Assembly (NCBI GenBank): GCA_021325495.1
Contig: JAJPGZ010000010.1
Location: 62,001-126,000, forward strand
Direction: 5' to 3'
Length of the DNA: 64,000 bases
From: Spartobacteria bacterium
GTDB lineage: Bacteria > Verrucomicrobiota > Verrucomicrobiia > Chthoniobacterales > UBA10450
In this document: in pieces, positions 51,083-61,007 of the stretch
Layout of the letters: each line of letters opens with the position of its first letter
Position numbering within the stretch: position 1 is the stretch's first letter
Position numbers and translations under genes: made by a program
Notes under the pieces: generated by a model
Told to the model about the DNA's origin: nothing
Database searches by the model: none
The model's input: only the letters and a program-made list of their open reading frames with translations

Positions 51083-52014
51083 ATCGGGAACGCCTTTACG
51101 TCGCCGGACATCTCGGCATGGTCGGACGCGCCATTGTGCGCAAGATCGACAATCGTAAGATCGACATCGTCACGCGCACGCGAGCGGAGCTCGACCTAAC
51201 GAATCGCGAGGCGGTGCGGAAATTCTTTGCCGACGAAAAGCCGACGCAAGTCATCGTCGCCGCCGCAAAAGTCGGCGGCATTAAAGCGAACGACAGTGCG
51301 CCGGTCGATTTCCTCCTTCGGAATTTGCAGATTCAGAATAACATTATCGAAGCGGCGCACGATTTCGGCGTGCGCAAACTTCTCTTTCTCGGCAGCTCGT
51401 GCATTTACCCGAAGTTCGCGCCGCAACCGATCAAAGAAGAGGCGCTGCTCACCGGCCCGCTCGAACCGACTAACGAATGGTATGCCATTGCCAAAATCGC
51501 GGGCGTAAAATTATGCGACGCTTATCGAAAACAATTCGGCGACGATTTCATTTCCGCGATGCCGACAAATCTTTATGGGCCGTTCGACAACTTCGATCCG
51601 GAAACGGGTCACGCGCTTGCATCGATCATTTACAAATTTCACCACGCAAAAACGACAGGAGCGAAATCGGTGACGTTGTGGGGAACGGGAAATCCGCGCC
51701 GCGAATGGTTGCACGTCGATGACGCGGCGGAAGCTTGTCTGTTGCTTCTCGACAGATTCAGCGAGCCGGGACCGATCAACGTCGGGGTGGGCGAAGATTT
51801 AACGATTAAAGAACTCGCCGAGGTGGTGCGCGAAGTCGTGGGCTATAAAGGTGAAATTATTTGGGACACATCGCGCCCCGACGGCACACCGCGCAAACTT
51901 CTGGAGGTCTCGCGCATCCGCGCGCTCGGCTGGAAACCACATGTCGATCTTACGAGTGGGGTGCGCGAAGTTTACGAATGGTTTAGTGAAGCCTACACTA
52001 CGGCTACGGCGTAA
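51079..52014 (+). CDS. fcl: GDP-L-fucose synthase
   Basis: Epimerase/reductase step after gmd, giving GDP-L-fucose (wcaG type). GTG 51,079 overlaps the gmd stop. The 311 residues carry [14 protein letters not shown] (NADP motif), [21 protein letters not shown] and the catalytic YxxxK in [13 protein letters not shown]. Two AAGATCGACA copies (51,142 and 51,157) encode [10 protein letters not shown] at a site where the family, as I recall it, has a segment of equal length, so the words replace rather than insert sequence. It supplies fucose to the polysaccharide. Confidence 0.95.
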   Translation: MNRERLYVAGHLGMVGRAIVRKIDNRKIDIVTRTRAELDLTNREAVRKFFADEKPTQVIVAAAKVGGIKANDSAPVDFLLRNLQIQNNIIEAAHDFGVRKLLFLGSSCIYPKFAPQPIKEEALLTGPLEPTNEWYAIAKIAGVKLCDAYRKQFGDDFISAMPTNLYGPFDNFDPETGHALASIIYKFHHAKTTGAKSVTLWGTGNPRREWLHVDDAAEACLLLLDRFSEPGPINVGVGEDLTIKELAEVVREVVGYKGEIIWDTSRPDGTPRKLLEVSRIRALGWKPHVDLTSGVREVYEWFSEAYTTATA

Positions 52015-53974
52015 GGCCGACGACGGGCGAGCCATCGCCCATTTTGTTGTTAGACACGGTGTTGCCACTGCCAACGACTTCATTGTTGAAATAGAAGCTG
52101 CCGGTAAGGATAAACGTGTTATTCGAGATGACGGAGGCGTCGAGCGGAGAGGCCCGCACGCCGAAGAAACCGGGATGACCTTTAGCCGAGCAATCCATCG
52201 TGATCGTGTTGTTGTCGATGGTGACGTTACTCGCGCCGGTGTGAGAAAAATAAACGCCGTAGGCCGCGCCATCTTTAATCCGATTTTGAATTTGGAGGTT
52301 GTTGCCGGCAATGACGATGTTCTGTTTCGGCCCGGGATCCGCTGAGACGAAAGAGACGCCCATCGCGCCACGGATGACGGTATTGTTGGTAACGCGGAAA
52401 CCATCCGTGGTTCCCGTGTCCTGATAGACCGCTCCGAGGCAATCCACAAAAGTATTGCCATCAACTTCGCAGTTTTTGACGAAAGCGAGATTGACGCCGC
52501 CGGTAGTGAATCCGGTCATCCAACCGTCGTTGCGCCCTTCGGCGTACGAAGCAAGCACTTTTGAATTGGTGATGAAATGCGGCGACCAGCCGGAAAGCGC
52601 ATAAGGATTCCCGTAGTTTCCGCGCGGTAATTCGACGCGACACGATTGGATGACGTTGCCAGTCCCATCCGAATCGCGCGGGCCGCCGAGCAGAATGACG
52701 AACTGCTCGAGGAGGTTCGCCGCCGAGCCGTACGTGTTAATCGAGCGAACGTTCTGAATAAGATTGTTGCTGCCCCAAAGCGCGATCGCCCCGGTCTTCA
52801 CATTCTTTTCACCACCGATGGTTAGCGATACCGCGCTGGCGTTGGCGACAGCGGGTTGCGAAATGGTGGCGTGCTCCGCATCCTGCGCGCTCACGATTGT
52901 AGCGCCGGAAGGAATTCCAGCGCCGACGATAGTGCGACTGTAATCGGCCGGACTGAAATCCGCCGAGGCGGAGGTAATGACCGGCGATCCGGCGCTGATT
53001 ACCGCATCGGTCACGGTGCGCGCACCAAGCCCGGCGTCTGCCGTCGGTCCCAATTCGTCCCAATTCGAATCGCAAGTAAGATCGCGAATAACGACGGTGT
53101 CGGTAGAGATGTTTGGATCGGACGACAAGCAACCGACGCCGGAGTGAAAACCAGCAACACTGCCGGAGAGCTGAATGACGGTGTCGTACATGCCTGAGCC
53201 AGCAATGACCCACCCCGGCCTAACGACCCAGGACTTCATCGTGGCGGTGCGAAACGTTCCCGGGCCGAGGTTGACGCCGAGATTCGTTAGGCCTTGTAAG
53301 TTCGACATCACCGCGTCGAACTTTTCTCGCGTGCTCCCGTCATATGGATCGCTCTGCGTGCCGGAGCCGGCCAAACCATCGGTGCGGATCGCGATCCAAA
53401 CAGATTGCGCGGGTGTGGGCCGTGGAGTCGGTGACGAGACCGGCGTTGCCGATGGTGCGGGTGTAGGCACCGGCGTCGGTGTCGGTGTCGGTAGGGCGAT
53501 CGGATTAATCGTGACCGACGCGCTTCGCGCTGTATCGAGCCGAAATGTCTTTCCAGATTGAAGAGTCATCACCGCCGCGTGCGCGTTCCCGCTACTGGCT
53601 AGCGGGCTTAAAGTTACTGAACCCGACGTTGCGCCGGCGGGAATAACAAATCTCTGCGCGTTGCTCAAAGAATAATCGGCGCCGAGGAGGGCCGTACCGC
53701 TCATCGTGAAATTGATACTGGTCGCACTACGTCGATTCGCGCGCGAGATGCTGGCCGTGAACGTAGCCCCCTGCGCAGCGTTGATCTGACTCGGTGTTGC
53801 GGAAAGCGAAATCACTGGCATCGTCGTGCGGCGATTCCGAATTGCAGCAACGCTGAACTGGTCCGGCCCTTCTGCGACGGCGATCGGTCGGTCGCTGGCG
53901 CAGCCGCTCAGGAGCGCGGCCGCGATTAAATTCAAGAAAGCGAAAGTTTGTGGGCGAAAGAGTTTAGTTTTCAC
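52004..53974 (-). CDS. Exported lipoprotein with beta-helix (pectate-lyase-like) domain
   Basis: Start GTG 53,974; a TGTCGATCTT word abuts it (53,976). The 656-residue protein has a lipoprotein signal (LIAAALLSGCASDRP), a Calx-beta-like domain (about 50-160, ISLSATPSQINAAQGATFTASI ... SVTLSPLASSG), a Thr/Pro linker (about 165-200) and a right-handed beta-helix (about 200-656; parallel repeats such as NVTIDNNTITMDCS). Beta-helix proteins of this type cleave or bind polysaccharide. It overlaps the converging fcl gene by 11 bp and has no AAGATCGACA copy inside. Confidence 0.85.
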   Translation of the reverse strand: MKTKLFRPQTFAFLNLIAAALLSGCASDRPIAVAEGPDQFSVAAIRNRRTTMPVISLSATPSQINAAQGATFTASISRANRRSATSINFTMSGTALLGADYSLSNAQRFVIPAGATSGSVTLSPLASSGNAHAAVMTLQSGKTFRLDTARSASVTINPIALPTPTPTPVPTPAPSATPVSSPTPRPTPAQSVWIAIRTDGLAGSGTQSDPYDGSTREKFDAVMSNLQGLTNLGVNLGPGTFRTATMKSWVVRPGWVIAGSGMYDTVIQLSGSVAGFHSGVGCLSSDPNISTDTVVIRDLTCDSNWDELGPTADAGLGARTVTDAVISAGSPVITSASADFSPADYSRTIVGAGIPSGATIVSAQDAEHATISQPAVANASAVSLTIGGEKNVKTGAIALWGSNNLIQNVRSINTYGSAANLLEQFVILLGGPRDSDGTGNVIQSCRVELPRGNYGNPYALSGWSPHFITNSKVLASYAEGRNDGWMTGFTTGGVNLAFVKNCEVDGNTFVDCLGAVYQDTGTTDGFRVTNNTVIRGAMGVSFVSADPGPKQNIVIAGNNLQIQNRIKDGAAYGVYFSHTGASNVTIDNNTITMDCSAKGHPGFFGVRASPLDASVISNNTFILTGSFYFNNEVVGSGNTVSNNKMGDGSPVVGLTP

Positions 53975-54131
53975 TTGTCGATCTTGCGATCACTGGCGCG
54001 AGCAGGCAGGGAGAACGCGCTCGACGACTGGTGGAAGTTGGAGCAGGCAACGCGCCATCATTCCGCAAACTTCGCCCTTGCGCGCAGGTGAAAGACGATG
54101 TCGATCTAACCGCGAACCGTTGAGGTTTGAA

Positions 54132-55676
54132 ATGTCGCGCGCCCGCCGTCTTTATCACTCCCTTATATCGGGCTACGCCGTCTTATTCGCGAACGTCATT
54201 TTCTCGCTAGCGCAGGTGCCATTGGCCTTAAGCTATTTGAGCAAGCCGGAGTTCGCCCTATGGGCATTGGCGTCGCAGCTCGGGACATATTTGCAGTTGG
54301 TCGATTTCGGAATGTCATCGTCGATTTCGCGCCTGCTTATCGATCACAAACACCAGCCTAACGAAGGGCAATACGGTAGTACCATTCAAACAGGATTTCT
54401 CGTTCTCCTGTTACAGGGCATCATCATTCTCGTCGTCGGAGTCGCCTGCTCTTTCGTTTTGCCGCGATGGCTCCATCTTCCCGAAGGCTTGACCGAAAAA
54501 TTTCAATGGCTCATGGCCGGACTGAGCGTGCTGCTCGCCGTCACGTTTTTTATCAAGATGCCGAGCCATCTTCTCGAAGCGCATCAACGGTTCGACGTCG
54601 TGAATTACGCGCAGATCGGTCTGTTTGCGTTGAACTACTTTGTGCAATGGATTTGCCTCCACCGCGGTTTCGGAGTCTTCAGCATTCTCTGGGGCAACGC
54701 GGCCGGTTGGTTAGTTACAGCAGTCGTTACCGGGAGCGCTTCGATACTGTTGGGACTCTTACCGAACGCAGCAGGCTGGGGTAAACCGACACGAACGCGC
54801 TTCCGCGAAATCTATCGCTATGGACGTGACGTCTTTTGGGTCGCGCTCGGGTCTCAACTCATCGTCGCCAGCCAAACCGTCATTGTCACGCGCACGATCG
54901 GCCTCGATGCCGCTGCGATCTGGAGCGTTTGCACGCGCACCTATTTTCTCCTCACCCAGCTGGTCTGGCGCATCTTCGATTATTCATTTCCCGCTTTCGC
55001 GGAGATGATCGTGCTGGGCGAGAAAGAACGATTGCAGACGCGCTTTCGCACGCTGGTTATCATCACCACATCGTTGTCGATCTTGGGCGGCGGAATTTTT
55101 GCGATCGCAAATCAACCGTTCGTTCACGTCTGGACGCACGGGAAAATGGGATGGGCTCCGGGTAACGACGCCCTCCTCGCGCTTTGGTTCGTTCTTTCTA
55201 CCGTCGTCCATTGCTTCTGCGGCTTTATCCTGGCGACAAAAGCGATCGGTTTCATGCGTTACATTTATGTGCTGGAGGGTGCAGTCTATTTGATCAGCGC
55301 AAGCGTCGCCGCGCATTTTTGGGGCATGCCCGGGGTTATCACGATGTCGATCTTTTGCACGGCGGTATTCACGTTACCCTACGGCATTTGGCGCGTGTCC
55401 CGATATTTCCAAGAAACGATTCCGCGTCTTTTAGGCCGATGGCTGTGGCCGTCGCTGCGATTTGGAGTCGTATTTGGTGTCATAGTTTTTTTCTCGGTAA
55501 TTTTAACTAGCCGACTGAAACAGGTATTGCTCATACCCGCTCTCATCTTCGTTGCCTGTTTGGGGACGTTTTTCGGTCTTCGCCTTGGACTAGACGACTG
55601 CGGAAGGGACGAATTGCGCCAAAGAAGTCCAAAAACTCTGCGGGCGTTACTCAGGCGGCTGGCGCCTCGGGAGTAA
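54132..55676 (+). CDS. Polysaccharide flippase (Wzx/MATE-like membrane protein)
   Basis: ATG 54,132 (MSRARRLYHSLISGYAVLFANV). The 514 residues have twelve or more membrane segments of the polysaccharide transporter family (for example AGLSVLLAVTFFIKMP, GNDALLALWFVLSTVVHCFCGFILATKAIG and LKQVLLIPALIFVACLGTFFGLRLG). It should translocate lipid-linked oligosaccharide across the inner membrane. The longer upstream frame runs through the neighbour's antisense and was rejected. It converges on the methyltransferase gene, with 5 bp between the stops. Confidence 0.88.
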   Translation: MSRARRLYHSLISGYAVLFANVIFSLAQVPLALSYLSKPEFALWALASQLGTYLQLVDFGMSSSISRLLIDHKHQPNEGQYGSTIQTGFLVLLLQGIIILVVGVACSFVLPRWLHLPEGLTEKFQWLMAGLSVLLAVTFFIKMPSHLLEAHQRFDVVNYAQIGLFALNYFVQWICLHRGFGVFSILWGNAAGWLVTAVVTGSASILLGLLPNAAGWGKPTRTRFREIYRYGRDVFWVALGSQLIVASQTVIVTRTIGLDAAAIWSVCTRTYFLLTQLVWRIFDYSFPAFAEMIVLGEKERLQTRFRTLVIITTSLSILGGGIFAIANQPFVHVWTHGKMGWAPGNDALLALWFVLSTVVHCFCGFILATKAIGFMRYIYVLEGAVYLISASVAAHFWGMPGVITMSIFCTAVFTLPYGIWRVSRYFQETIPRLLGRWLWPSLRFGVVFGVIVFFSVILTSRLKQVLLIPALIFVACLGTFFGLRLGLDDCGRDELRQRSPKTLRALLRRLAPRE

Positions 55677-55681
55677 AGCGG

Positions 55682-56446
55682 TCATTCTTTCTCCCAATAC
55701 ACCGCTTCATCATCGATCCGATGCATCGCGGCTCTAATTCCCTGAGCTTGACGAAATTCGTCGGTCGCTTTGGCACAGCCTTCCCAGCAATAATAGTCGT
55801 CTAGGATGAGTATTCCTCCCGAGGAAATCAGCGGATATAGATGCTCCAAACAAACCTTTGTCGATTCATACCAATCCCCATCCAAGCGGAGGAGAGCAAT
55901 CGGTCCCATACCGGGAACATCAAGCGGCAAAATATTTTGGAACCACCCGACATGAAATTGCACAAGCGCTTCGTCGAGATCGAGATTTTGAAACAAAAAC
56001 TCACGTACTTCTTCGAGGCCAGCCCGGCATTGATCAACAGAGCGCAGTATTCCGTCAGATCGCCCCCCGCTATATTCTGCCGCATACTTTCCATCGGCAT
56101 CGGTCGGCTCGGGCAAGCCTTCGAACGAATCAAAAAGATGCAACCGTCGCTGTTGCCGCCCACGTTTCAAGGCCAACCCCATAACGCCCGCTGAGCCGCC
56201 GCGCCAAACACCGCATTCGACAAAATCGCCCGGCACTTCTCGCTTCAGGATGGAAACGCAAACATCCCAAAGATGCTTGCACCGTTCCGGCGTTGTCATT
56301 GTGTTTCGTTTCACGCGAAACAAAGCTAGCGCTCGTGAAACCGATGGCAGTCCAAAAAGCAACCAGCGCCAGCGACTTTGCCTAAACCTTGTCCGTAGAT
56401 TCATGCGCTTACAAACTTTCGCCACGATTTGCTCAATCTGCGACAA
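55682..56446 (-). CDS. TylF-like/macrocin O-methyltransferase family protein
   Basis: 254 residues in the family of SAM-dependent methyltransferases named after TylF: CVWDVCVSILKREVPGDFVECGVWRGGSAGVMGLAL (SAM loop, G-x-W-x-G), LHLFDSFEGLPEPTDADGK, ALLRLDGDWYESTKVCLEHLYPLISSGGILILDDYYCWEGC (metal-binding Asp pair). These occur in macrolide and surface-sugar methylation. It overlaps the upstream glycosyltransferase by 46 bp and is probably on the same transcript. Confidence 0.85.
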   Translation of the reverse strand: MSQIEQIVAKVCKRMNLRTRFRQSRWRWLLFGLPSVSRALALFRVKRNTMTTPERCKHLWDVCVSILKREVPGDFVECGVWRGGSAGVMGLALKRGRQQRRLHLFDSFEGLPEPTDADGKYAAEYSGGRSDGILRSVDQCRAGLEEVREFLFQNLDLDEALVQFHVGWFQNILPLDVPGMGPIALLRLDGDWYESTKVCLEHLYPLISSGGILILDDYYCWEGCAKATDEFRQAQGIRAAMHRIDDEAVYWEKE

Positions 56447-57612
56447 AACCGCCCGATCCGTGTGTACTTCATCGAATGTTTAGCATCCAGCGGCGCAGTT
56501 GCGCGAATTTTGTAATTCCATGTGATATCAGAAACAGCCCATGCCCATTGCTCCAGAGCTCTCATCCACCGGTCTGTCATCGCTGCAATCGAGTATTCTT
56601 TCACAACCGTTTCTCGCGCAGCGTGCGACTTCGACTGAAGTACTTGTCGATCTTGGTGGAGAGCCGTGATCGCGGCGCAATACGCGTTGATGTCATCGGC
56701 CGGCACGCGAAATCCATTATGCGAACCAATGAGTTCTTTAATCCCGCTCTCTAAATCGGCAGCGACCGGCACAACACCCGCGGCCATGGCCTCGAGCAAA
56801 CTCAACGGCAAACCCTCGAAGTCGGAGACCAGAACAATGAGATCGTGCTGCGACAAAACCTCCGAAACTCGATCGTAATTGATCGCATCGACAAATTCGA
56901 AATGGTTTTCCAACTCTGCCGTTCGAATTCGTGACTTCAATTCAGCTTCGTCCGGCCCGGTGCCAACGATCGTCCACCGAAACGGAACGCCTGCTTTACT
57001 TAACGCACCGGCGATGGGCACGATGCGGAAGATGCGCTTTTGGTATTCGACCATGCGACCGATGTAAATTAATCGCAGCGGGCCGACTGGTCTCGACGTG
57101 CGGGTAGTCGCCGGAATCGGAACGCCGTAGGCAATCTGAAGCTTTTTGGCGCCGGACAAAGATGGAATATCCTCCAAGCGCCTAACGATCGTACGAGATA
57201 CGCCGACAACGATGTCGATCCAACGCGCATAGCGTCCTACCGTTTCATAAACGAGCGCATCATCGGAATGCACCATCGCTATGCGCGTGACCCCGGGCGG
57301 AACGTAACGAAGCACTTCGAAGCTGGCCGGGCCTAGCGAAGCAATCACGGCCGTCGGCAAAAATGCGCGCATCGTCGTGAACACAGCCTTCAGTCGGTCC
57401 TCGAAGATGGAGTTGCGTTCATCTAGCACCTGCACCGGAATTTTCAGTCGGGCAAAATCCACTTCAAACGGATTCAGGTGTTCGAGGCTGCACACCTGCA
57501 CCGGCACACCGCGACTAACTAATTCCCCGCAAAAATTGAGCAGAAATGCGCTCGTCCCTCCGAGTTCCAACCCGCCGGAAACTACCGCGATGCGATGGGT
57601 GATGGTTTGCAT
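56401..57612 (-). CDS. Glycosyltransferase family 4
   Basis: I start at ATG 57,612 (MQTITHRIAVVSGGLELGG). The 403 residues show a GT-B fold: GGTSAFLLNFCGELVSRGVPVQV in the N-terminal domain, then LRLIYIGRMVEYQKRIFRIVPIAGAL and the GT4 signature SDFEGLPLSLLEAMAAGVVPVAADLESGI (EX7E). It transfers a sugar from a nucleotide donor to the growing polysaccharide; the donor is not readable. It is divergent from the GT4 gene at 57,725. Confidence 0.88.
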   Translation of the reverse strand: MQTITHRIAVVSGGLELGGTSAFLLNFCGELVSRGVPVQVCSLEHLNPFEVDFARLKIPVQVLDERNSIFEDRLKAVFTTMRAFLPTAVIASLGPASFEVLRYVPPGVTRIAMVHSDDALVYETVGRYARWIDIVVGVSRTIVRRLEDIPSLSGAKKLQIAYGVPIPATTRTSRPVGPLRLIYIGRMVEYQKRIFRIVPIAGALSKAGVPFRWTIVGTGPDEAELKSRIRTAELENHFEFVDAINYDRVSEVLSQHDLIVLVSDFEGLPLSLLEAMAAGVVPVAADLESGIKELIGSHNGFRVPADDINAYCAAITALHQDRQVLQSKSHAARETVVKEYSIAAMTDRWMRALEQWAWAVSDITWNYKIRATAPLDAKHSMKYTRIGRFCRRLSKSWRKFVSA

Positions 57613-57724
57613 CAGCGACAAATGACAGTGGCGCCTACACGTGACGGGTCAACGCTGTTTTACGATGTCGATCTAAAATGTTTTCAGTGGCCACGGCATT
57701 CGTTCTATTCCAGCTTGCGCGAAA

Positions 57725-58885
57725 ATGTCCGAGATCGATCCGTGCGTTTTACTTCTGACCTGTGGCGCGTGGCACCTGCCTCAAACCGCGAAAGCTTTCG
57801 CTGAACGCGACTCGTTAGCGGGACTGTGGATTACACTTGGAAATCAGACCGGCGTCCCGCGCGAAAAATTCCATCGGGCATGGCCCTTTCAAGCAGCAAT
57901 GCTTCCGCTTTACAAATTCGCACCGCAAATTTGGGTCGAACGCGGCTTCTACAGTGCCATTCCGCTTTGGAAATGGTGGCTCGCGAGACAACACTTTCCG
58001 CGTTGCAACGTCGTTCAAGCGATCATCGGTTACGGCGAAGAACCGTTTCGACGCGCGGAAAGAAGCGCGGCATTAAAAGTGATTGATTGCCCGAACAGCC
58101 ATCCCGCCTCGTACCATAATATCTGGCAGCGCGAATGCGACCTCTGGTGTCCGGGAGAAAAGGTGCCGGTTCCTCGATGGATGTTCCAGCGCATGACGCG
58201 CGATCTGGATCGCGCCGACCTAATCGTCGTGCAATCGAAATTTTGCCGCGAATCAATGATCGAAAATGGCATCCCCGCTGAGAAGGTGAGCGTCCACCCG
58301 TTAGGTGTCGATCTTACGACGTTCACTTCGCGCCTGAACGTGCCGGAGAAAATTCGCTTCGTCTGTGTCGCGACCATTTGTTTGCGCAAAGGCCATCAAT
58401 ATCTCTTTCGCGCTTGGGAACTCGTTAGGCGCAAACTACCGGACGCCGAACTGATCTGTGTCGGCCCGTACAAAAACGATTTTCGTAAGGAACGGCGGAA
58501 GTGGGAGGGAACATTCATCCACCACGAGCACCTCTCCCCTCCCCAGATTGCCGAACAATTGCGAAACGCCACCGCATTTGTTTTTCCGTCGCAGGAAGAA
58601 GGCATTGCCCGCGCTCAAATGGAAGCGCTCGCGTGTGGCGTGCCGGTCATCGGCACACATGAAGCTGGCACCACCACGCTGGTCGATGACGGAATTGAAG
58701 GACTCATCGTCAGGCGAAATGATCCCGCCCAAATCGCCGCAGGCATGATCCGTCTCGCGCAAGATCGACAATCGAATTTGAACATGGGTCGGGCAGCACT
58801 GCGTCGCGTGGCCGGGCGGACGTGGCAAACGTACGGCGACGAGCTTTTGGCCGAATACGAAAAGCGATTAGCCGCTCGCTCATGA
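57725..58885 (+). CDS. Glycosyltransferase family 4
   Basis: 386 residues. The donor-binding domain has IRFVCVATICLRKGHQYLFRAWELVRRKLP and SQEEGIARAQMEALACGVPVIGTHEAGTTTLV (GT4 EX7E motif). Its stop overlaps the next glycosyltransferase start (ATGA), so it is an operon of two. QDRQ near residue 345 is encoded by an AAGATCGACA copy (58,761). Confidence 0.88.
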   Translation: MSEIDPCVLLLTCGAWHLPQTAKAFAERDSLAGLWITLGNQTGVPREKFHRAWPFQAAMLPLYKFAPQIWVERGFYSAIPLWKWWLARQHFPRCNVVQAIIGYGEEPFRRAERSAALKVIDCPNSHPASYHNIWQRECDLWCPGEKVPVPRWMFQRMTRDLDRADLIVVQSKFCRESMIENGIPAEKVSVHPLGVDLTTFTSRLNVPEKIRFVCVATICLRKGHQYLFRAWELVRRKLPDAELICVGPYKNDFRKERRKWEGTFIHHEHLSPPQIAEQLRNATAFVFPSQEEGIARAQMEALACGVPVIGTHEAGTTTLVDDGIEGLIVRRNDPAQIAAGMIRLAQDRQSNLNMGRAALRRVAGRTWQTYGDELLAEYEKRLAARS

Positions 58886-60024
58886 GAATCGCTATCCTCA
58901 CCACCGACAATCGCGAGCACGAACGGCGTTACGATGTGGTGGAGCCGTACTTCGGCAGCGCACCTTCTGCGCTATTGCAAGGATTCGCCGGCATGGCCGA
59001 TGTCGATCTTCACGTTATCTCCTGCACGCAAAAACGAATGCAGTCCCCGGAAAAGCTCGCGCCGAACATTTCGTTTCACAGTTTGTACGTTCCGAAAAGG
59101 GGATGGTTGCGCACCGGCTATCAAGGTTGCATTCGCGCGACGCGAAACAAACTGCGCGAGCTTCGCCCCGACATTGTGCACGGGCAGGGAACGGAACGCG
59201 ATTGCGCCATCAGCGCGGTCTTCTCCGGTTTGCCTAACGTCCTTACCCTTCACGGAAATATGCGCGCGATCGCTCGGCTTAATCGCGCCCCGCCGTTGAG
59301 TTATCTTTGGCTCGCGGCGCGCTTGGAGCGTTTTACTCTGCCGCGTGCCGACGGCGTCGTTTGCATTACGGCTTACACGCAAAGAGAAGTTGTCGATCTT
59401 GCGCGACGCACCTGGCTGGTTCCGAATGCGGTCGAAGAACTTTTTTTTCAAGTGGAACGTTCTCCCGTCGCCGCGCTGTCTATTCTCTGCATAGGCAACA
59501 TCACCCCACGCAAAAACCAAATCTCTTTCATTCGCGCGCTCGATCCTGTTGCGCAGAATACAAAGCTAAAAGTTTCCTTCATCGGTCGCACATCGCCGAT
59601 GGATTTTTATAGCTCCGAGTTTCTTGAGCTCATCAAAACGAGATCATGGTGCGAGCACATCCCGTGGTTGGATCGCGCGGGTATTCGAGTACGGCTCCGC
59701 GCCGCCTCGTTAGTCGCTTTGCCATCGCTCGAAGATAATTGTCCGATGGTCGTGCTCGAAGCGATGGCGGCGGGCGTGCCGGTCGCGGCTGCAAATGTGG
59801 GCGGCGTTCCCGAATTAGTCGAGCACGGCGCGACCGGTTTATTATTTGATCCGCGCGATCCCGAAGACATCCGGCGTGTGTTTAACGAAGCGTTACAAGA
59901 TCGACAATCGCTCGAACGAATGGCTGCAACCGCGCGCGAACGGGCGCACGCGCGATTTCATCCCCGCATCGTCGCGCAAAAACACGTCGAGATTTATGAC
60001 GAAGTATTGCGCACTTCTTCGTAA
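58882..60024 (+). CDS. Glycosyltransferase family 4
   Basis: ATG 58,882, overlapping the previous stop. 380 residues: MRIAILTTDNREHERRYDVVEPYFG, LHGNMRAIARL, the donor domain ILCIGNITPRKNQISFIRALDPV and PSLEDNCPMVVLEAMAAGVPVAAANVGGVPELVEHG. Three AAGATCGACA-family copies (59,001, 59,391, 59,897). It overlaps the converging glycosyltransferase gene 61,007-59,994 by 31 bp at the stops. Confidence 0.88.
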   Translation: MRIAILTTDNREHERRYDVVEPYFGSAPSALLQGFAGMADVDLHVISCTQKRMQSPEKLAPNISFHSLYVPKRGWLRTGYQGCIRATRNKLRELRPDIVHGQGTERDCAISAVFSGLPNVLTLHGNMRAIARLNRAPPLSYLWLAARLERFTLPRADGVVCITAYTQREVVDLARRTWLVPNAVEELFFQVERSPVAALSILCIGNITPRKNQISFIRALDPVAQNTKLKVSFIGRTSPMDFYSSEFLELIKTRSWCEHIPWLDRAGIRVRLRAASLVALPSLEDNCPMVVLEAMAAGVPVAAANVGGVPELVEHGATGLLFDPRDPEDIRRVFNEALQDRQSLERMAATARERAHARFHPRIVAQKHVEIYDEVLRTSS

Positions 60025-61007
60025 ATCGATGTGAGCTTGCGCGCGACTTCTTCCCAACTCATCGGTCGTGTGGGACGAGGCAGCTGCGCTGCGCGATCAT
60101 AAAAATTTCGCAGCCGTTTCGCCGTTCTTGGCGTGGAAGCGATCGGACAATAGCTCGCGTTTTCGCCGAAGGCGCTGCGGGCCCATGGCAGATCGCTCAA
60201 AAGCAACGGGCAACCGCACGCGGCCGCTTCAAGCGCGGAAAGACTCAGGCTTTCCATGCTGCTTAGTAAAACAAAACCACGCGCCCGCCGATAAATCTGG
60301 GCGAGTAGTTGTCGATCTTCCACCGCGCCTTCATACCGGACCACATCACGGTGTTCGCGCGCGAACGCGCTGAAACGGCGCGCGTACGGATCGCCCTCAT
60401 CATACGCGCGGCCGATGATCCAGAGCGGCGTCCCTGCTCGCACAGCCGCCCGCGCGAGCTCAAGCGCGCGCTTACGTTCGGCGATGGTGGCGGTGCAAAC
60501 CAGATAATCTTCACGCGCGATTTGCTCGTCAGACGAGCCGAGAAATTCGCGCGCTACACCGTTCGGAACGATGTGAACGCGGCGGGCTGGGGCGCGGAAG
60601 AGCCGCTGCACCAGTTCGGCTTCCCAACTCGTTAGGGCGATGACCGCATCAGCTTTGACAAAGCTTTCCCAATTCATTCGCGCACAAAACGAATGAGGCA
60701 ACACCCGTTTGGCCACGACGATGGCGAAACGCTGCGCGGCCAAAGCACCGGCGGAGCGCGCAGCCGCGCCAGTGAGCAAATCCGAGATGACCACGCGCAT
60801 TCCTTTACCGTGCGCAAGATCGACATATTGGCCGCTCGGCCGTCCGAAAAAGTGAATAAGGTCGCCGCGCTGGGAACCATCCCACCAGCGCAGATGTTCG
60901 ACCGTTATGCCTAACGACTCCAACGCCGCTTTCGTTTGCTCGATTTGAATCTGGAAGCCGCCGTGCGCGAACGAAAACGGCAAAGCGTGATCGAAAAGCA
61001 GTTTCAT
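59994..61007 (-). CDS. Glycosyltransferase family 4
   Basis: I use ATG 61,007 (MKLLFDHALPFSFAHGGFQI), overlapping the upstream stop by 4 bp. The 337 residues have CTATIAERKRALELARAAVRAG, an EGAVEDRQLLAQIYRRARGFVLLSSMESLSLSALEAAACGCPLLLSDLPWA donor motif (EX7E). It lies after the membrane glycosyltransferase gene in one leftward operon. Confidence 0.85.
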   Translation of the reverse strand: MKLLFDHALPFSFAHGGFQIQIEQTKAALESLGITVEHLRWWDGSQRGDLIHFFGRPSGQYVDLAHGKGMRVVISDLLTGAAARSAGALAAQRFAIVVAKRVLPHSFCARMNWESFVKADAVIALTSWEAELVQRLFRAPARRVHIVPNGVAREFLGSSDEQIAREDYLVCTATIAERKRALELARAAVRAGTPLWIIGRAYDEGDPYARRFSAFAREHRDVVRYEGAVEDRQLLAQIYRRARGFVLLSSMESLSLSALEAAACGCPLLLSDLPWARSAFGENASYCPIASTPRTAKRLRNFYDRAAQLPRPTRPMSWEEVARKLTSIYEEVRNTSS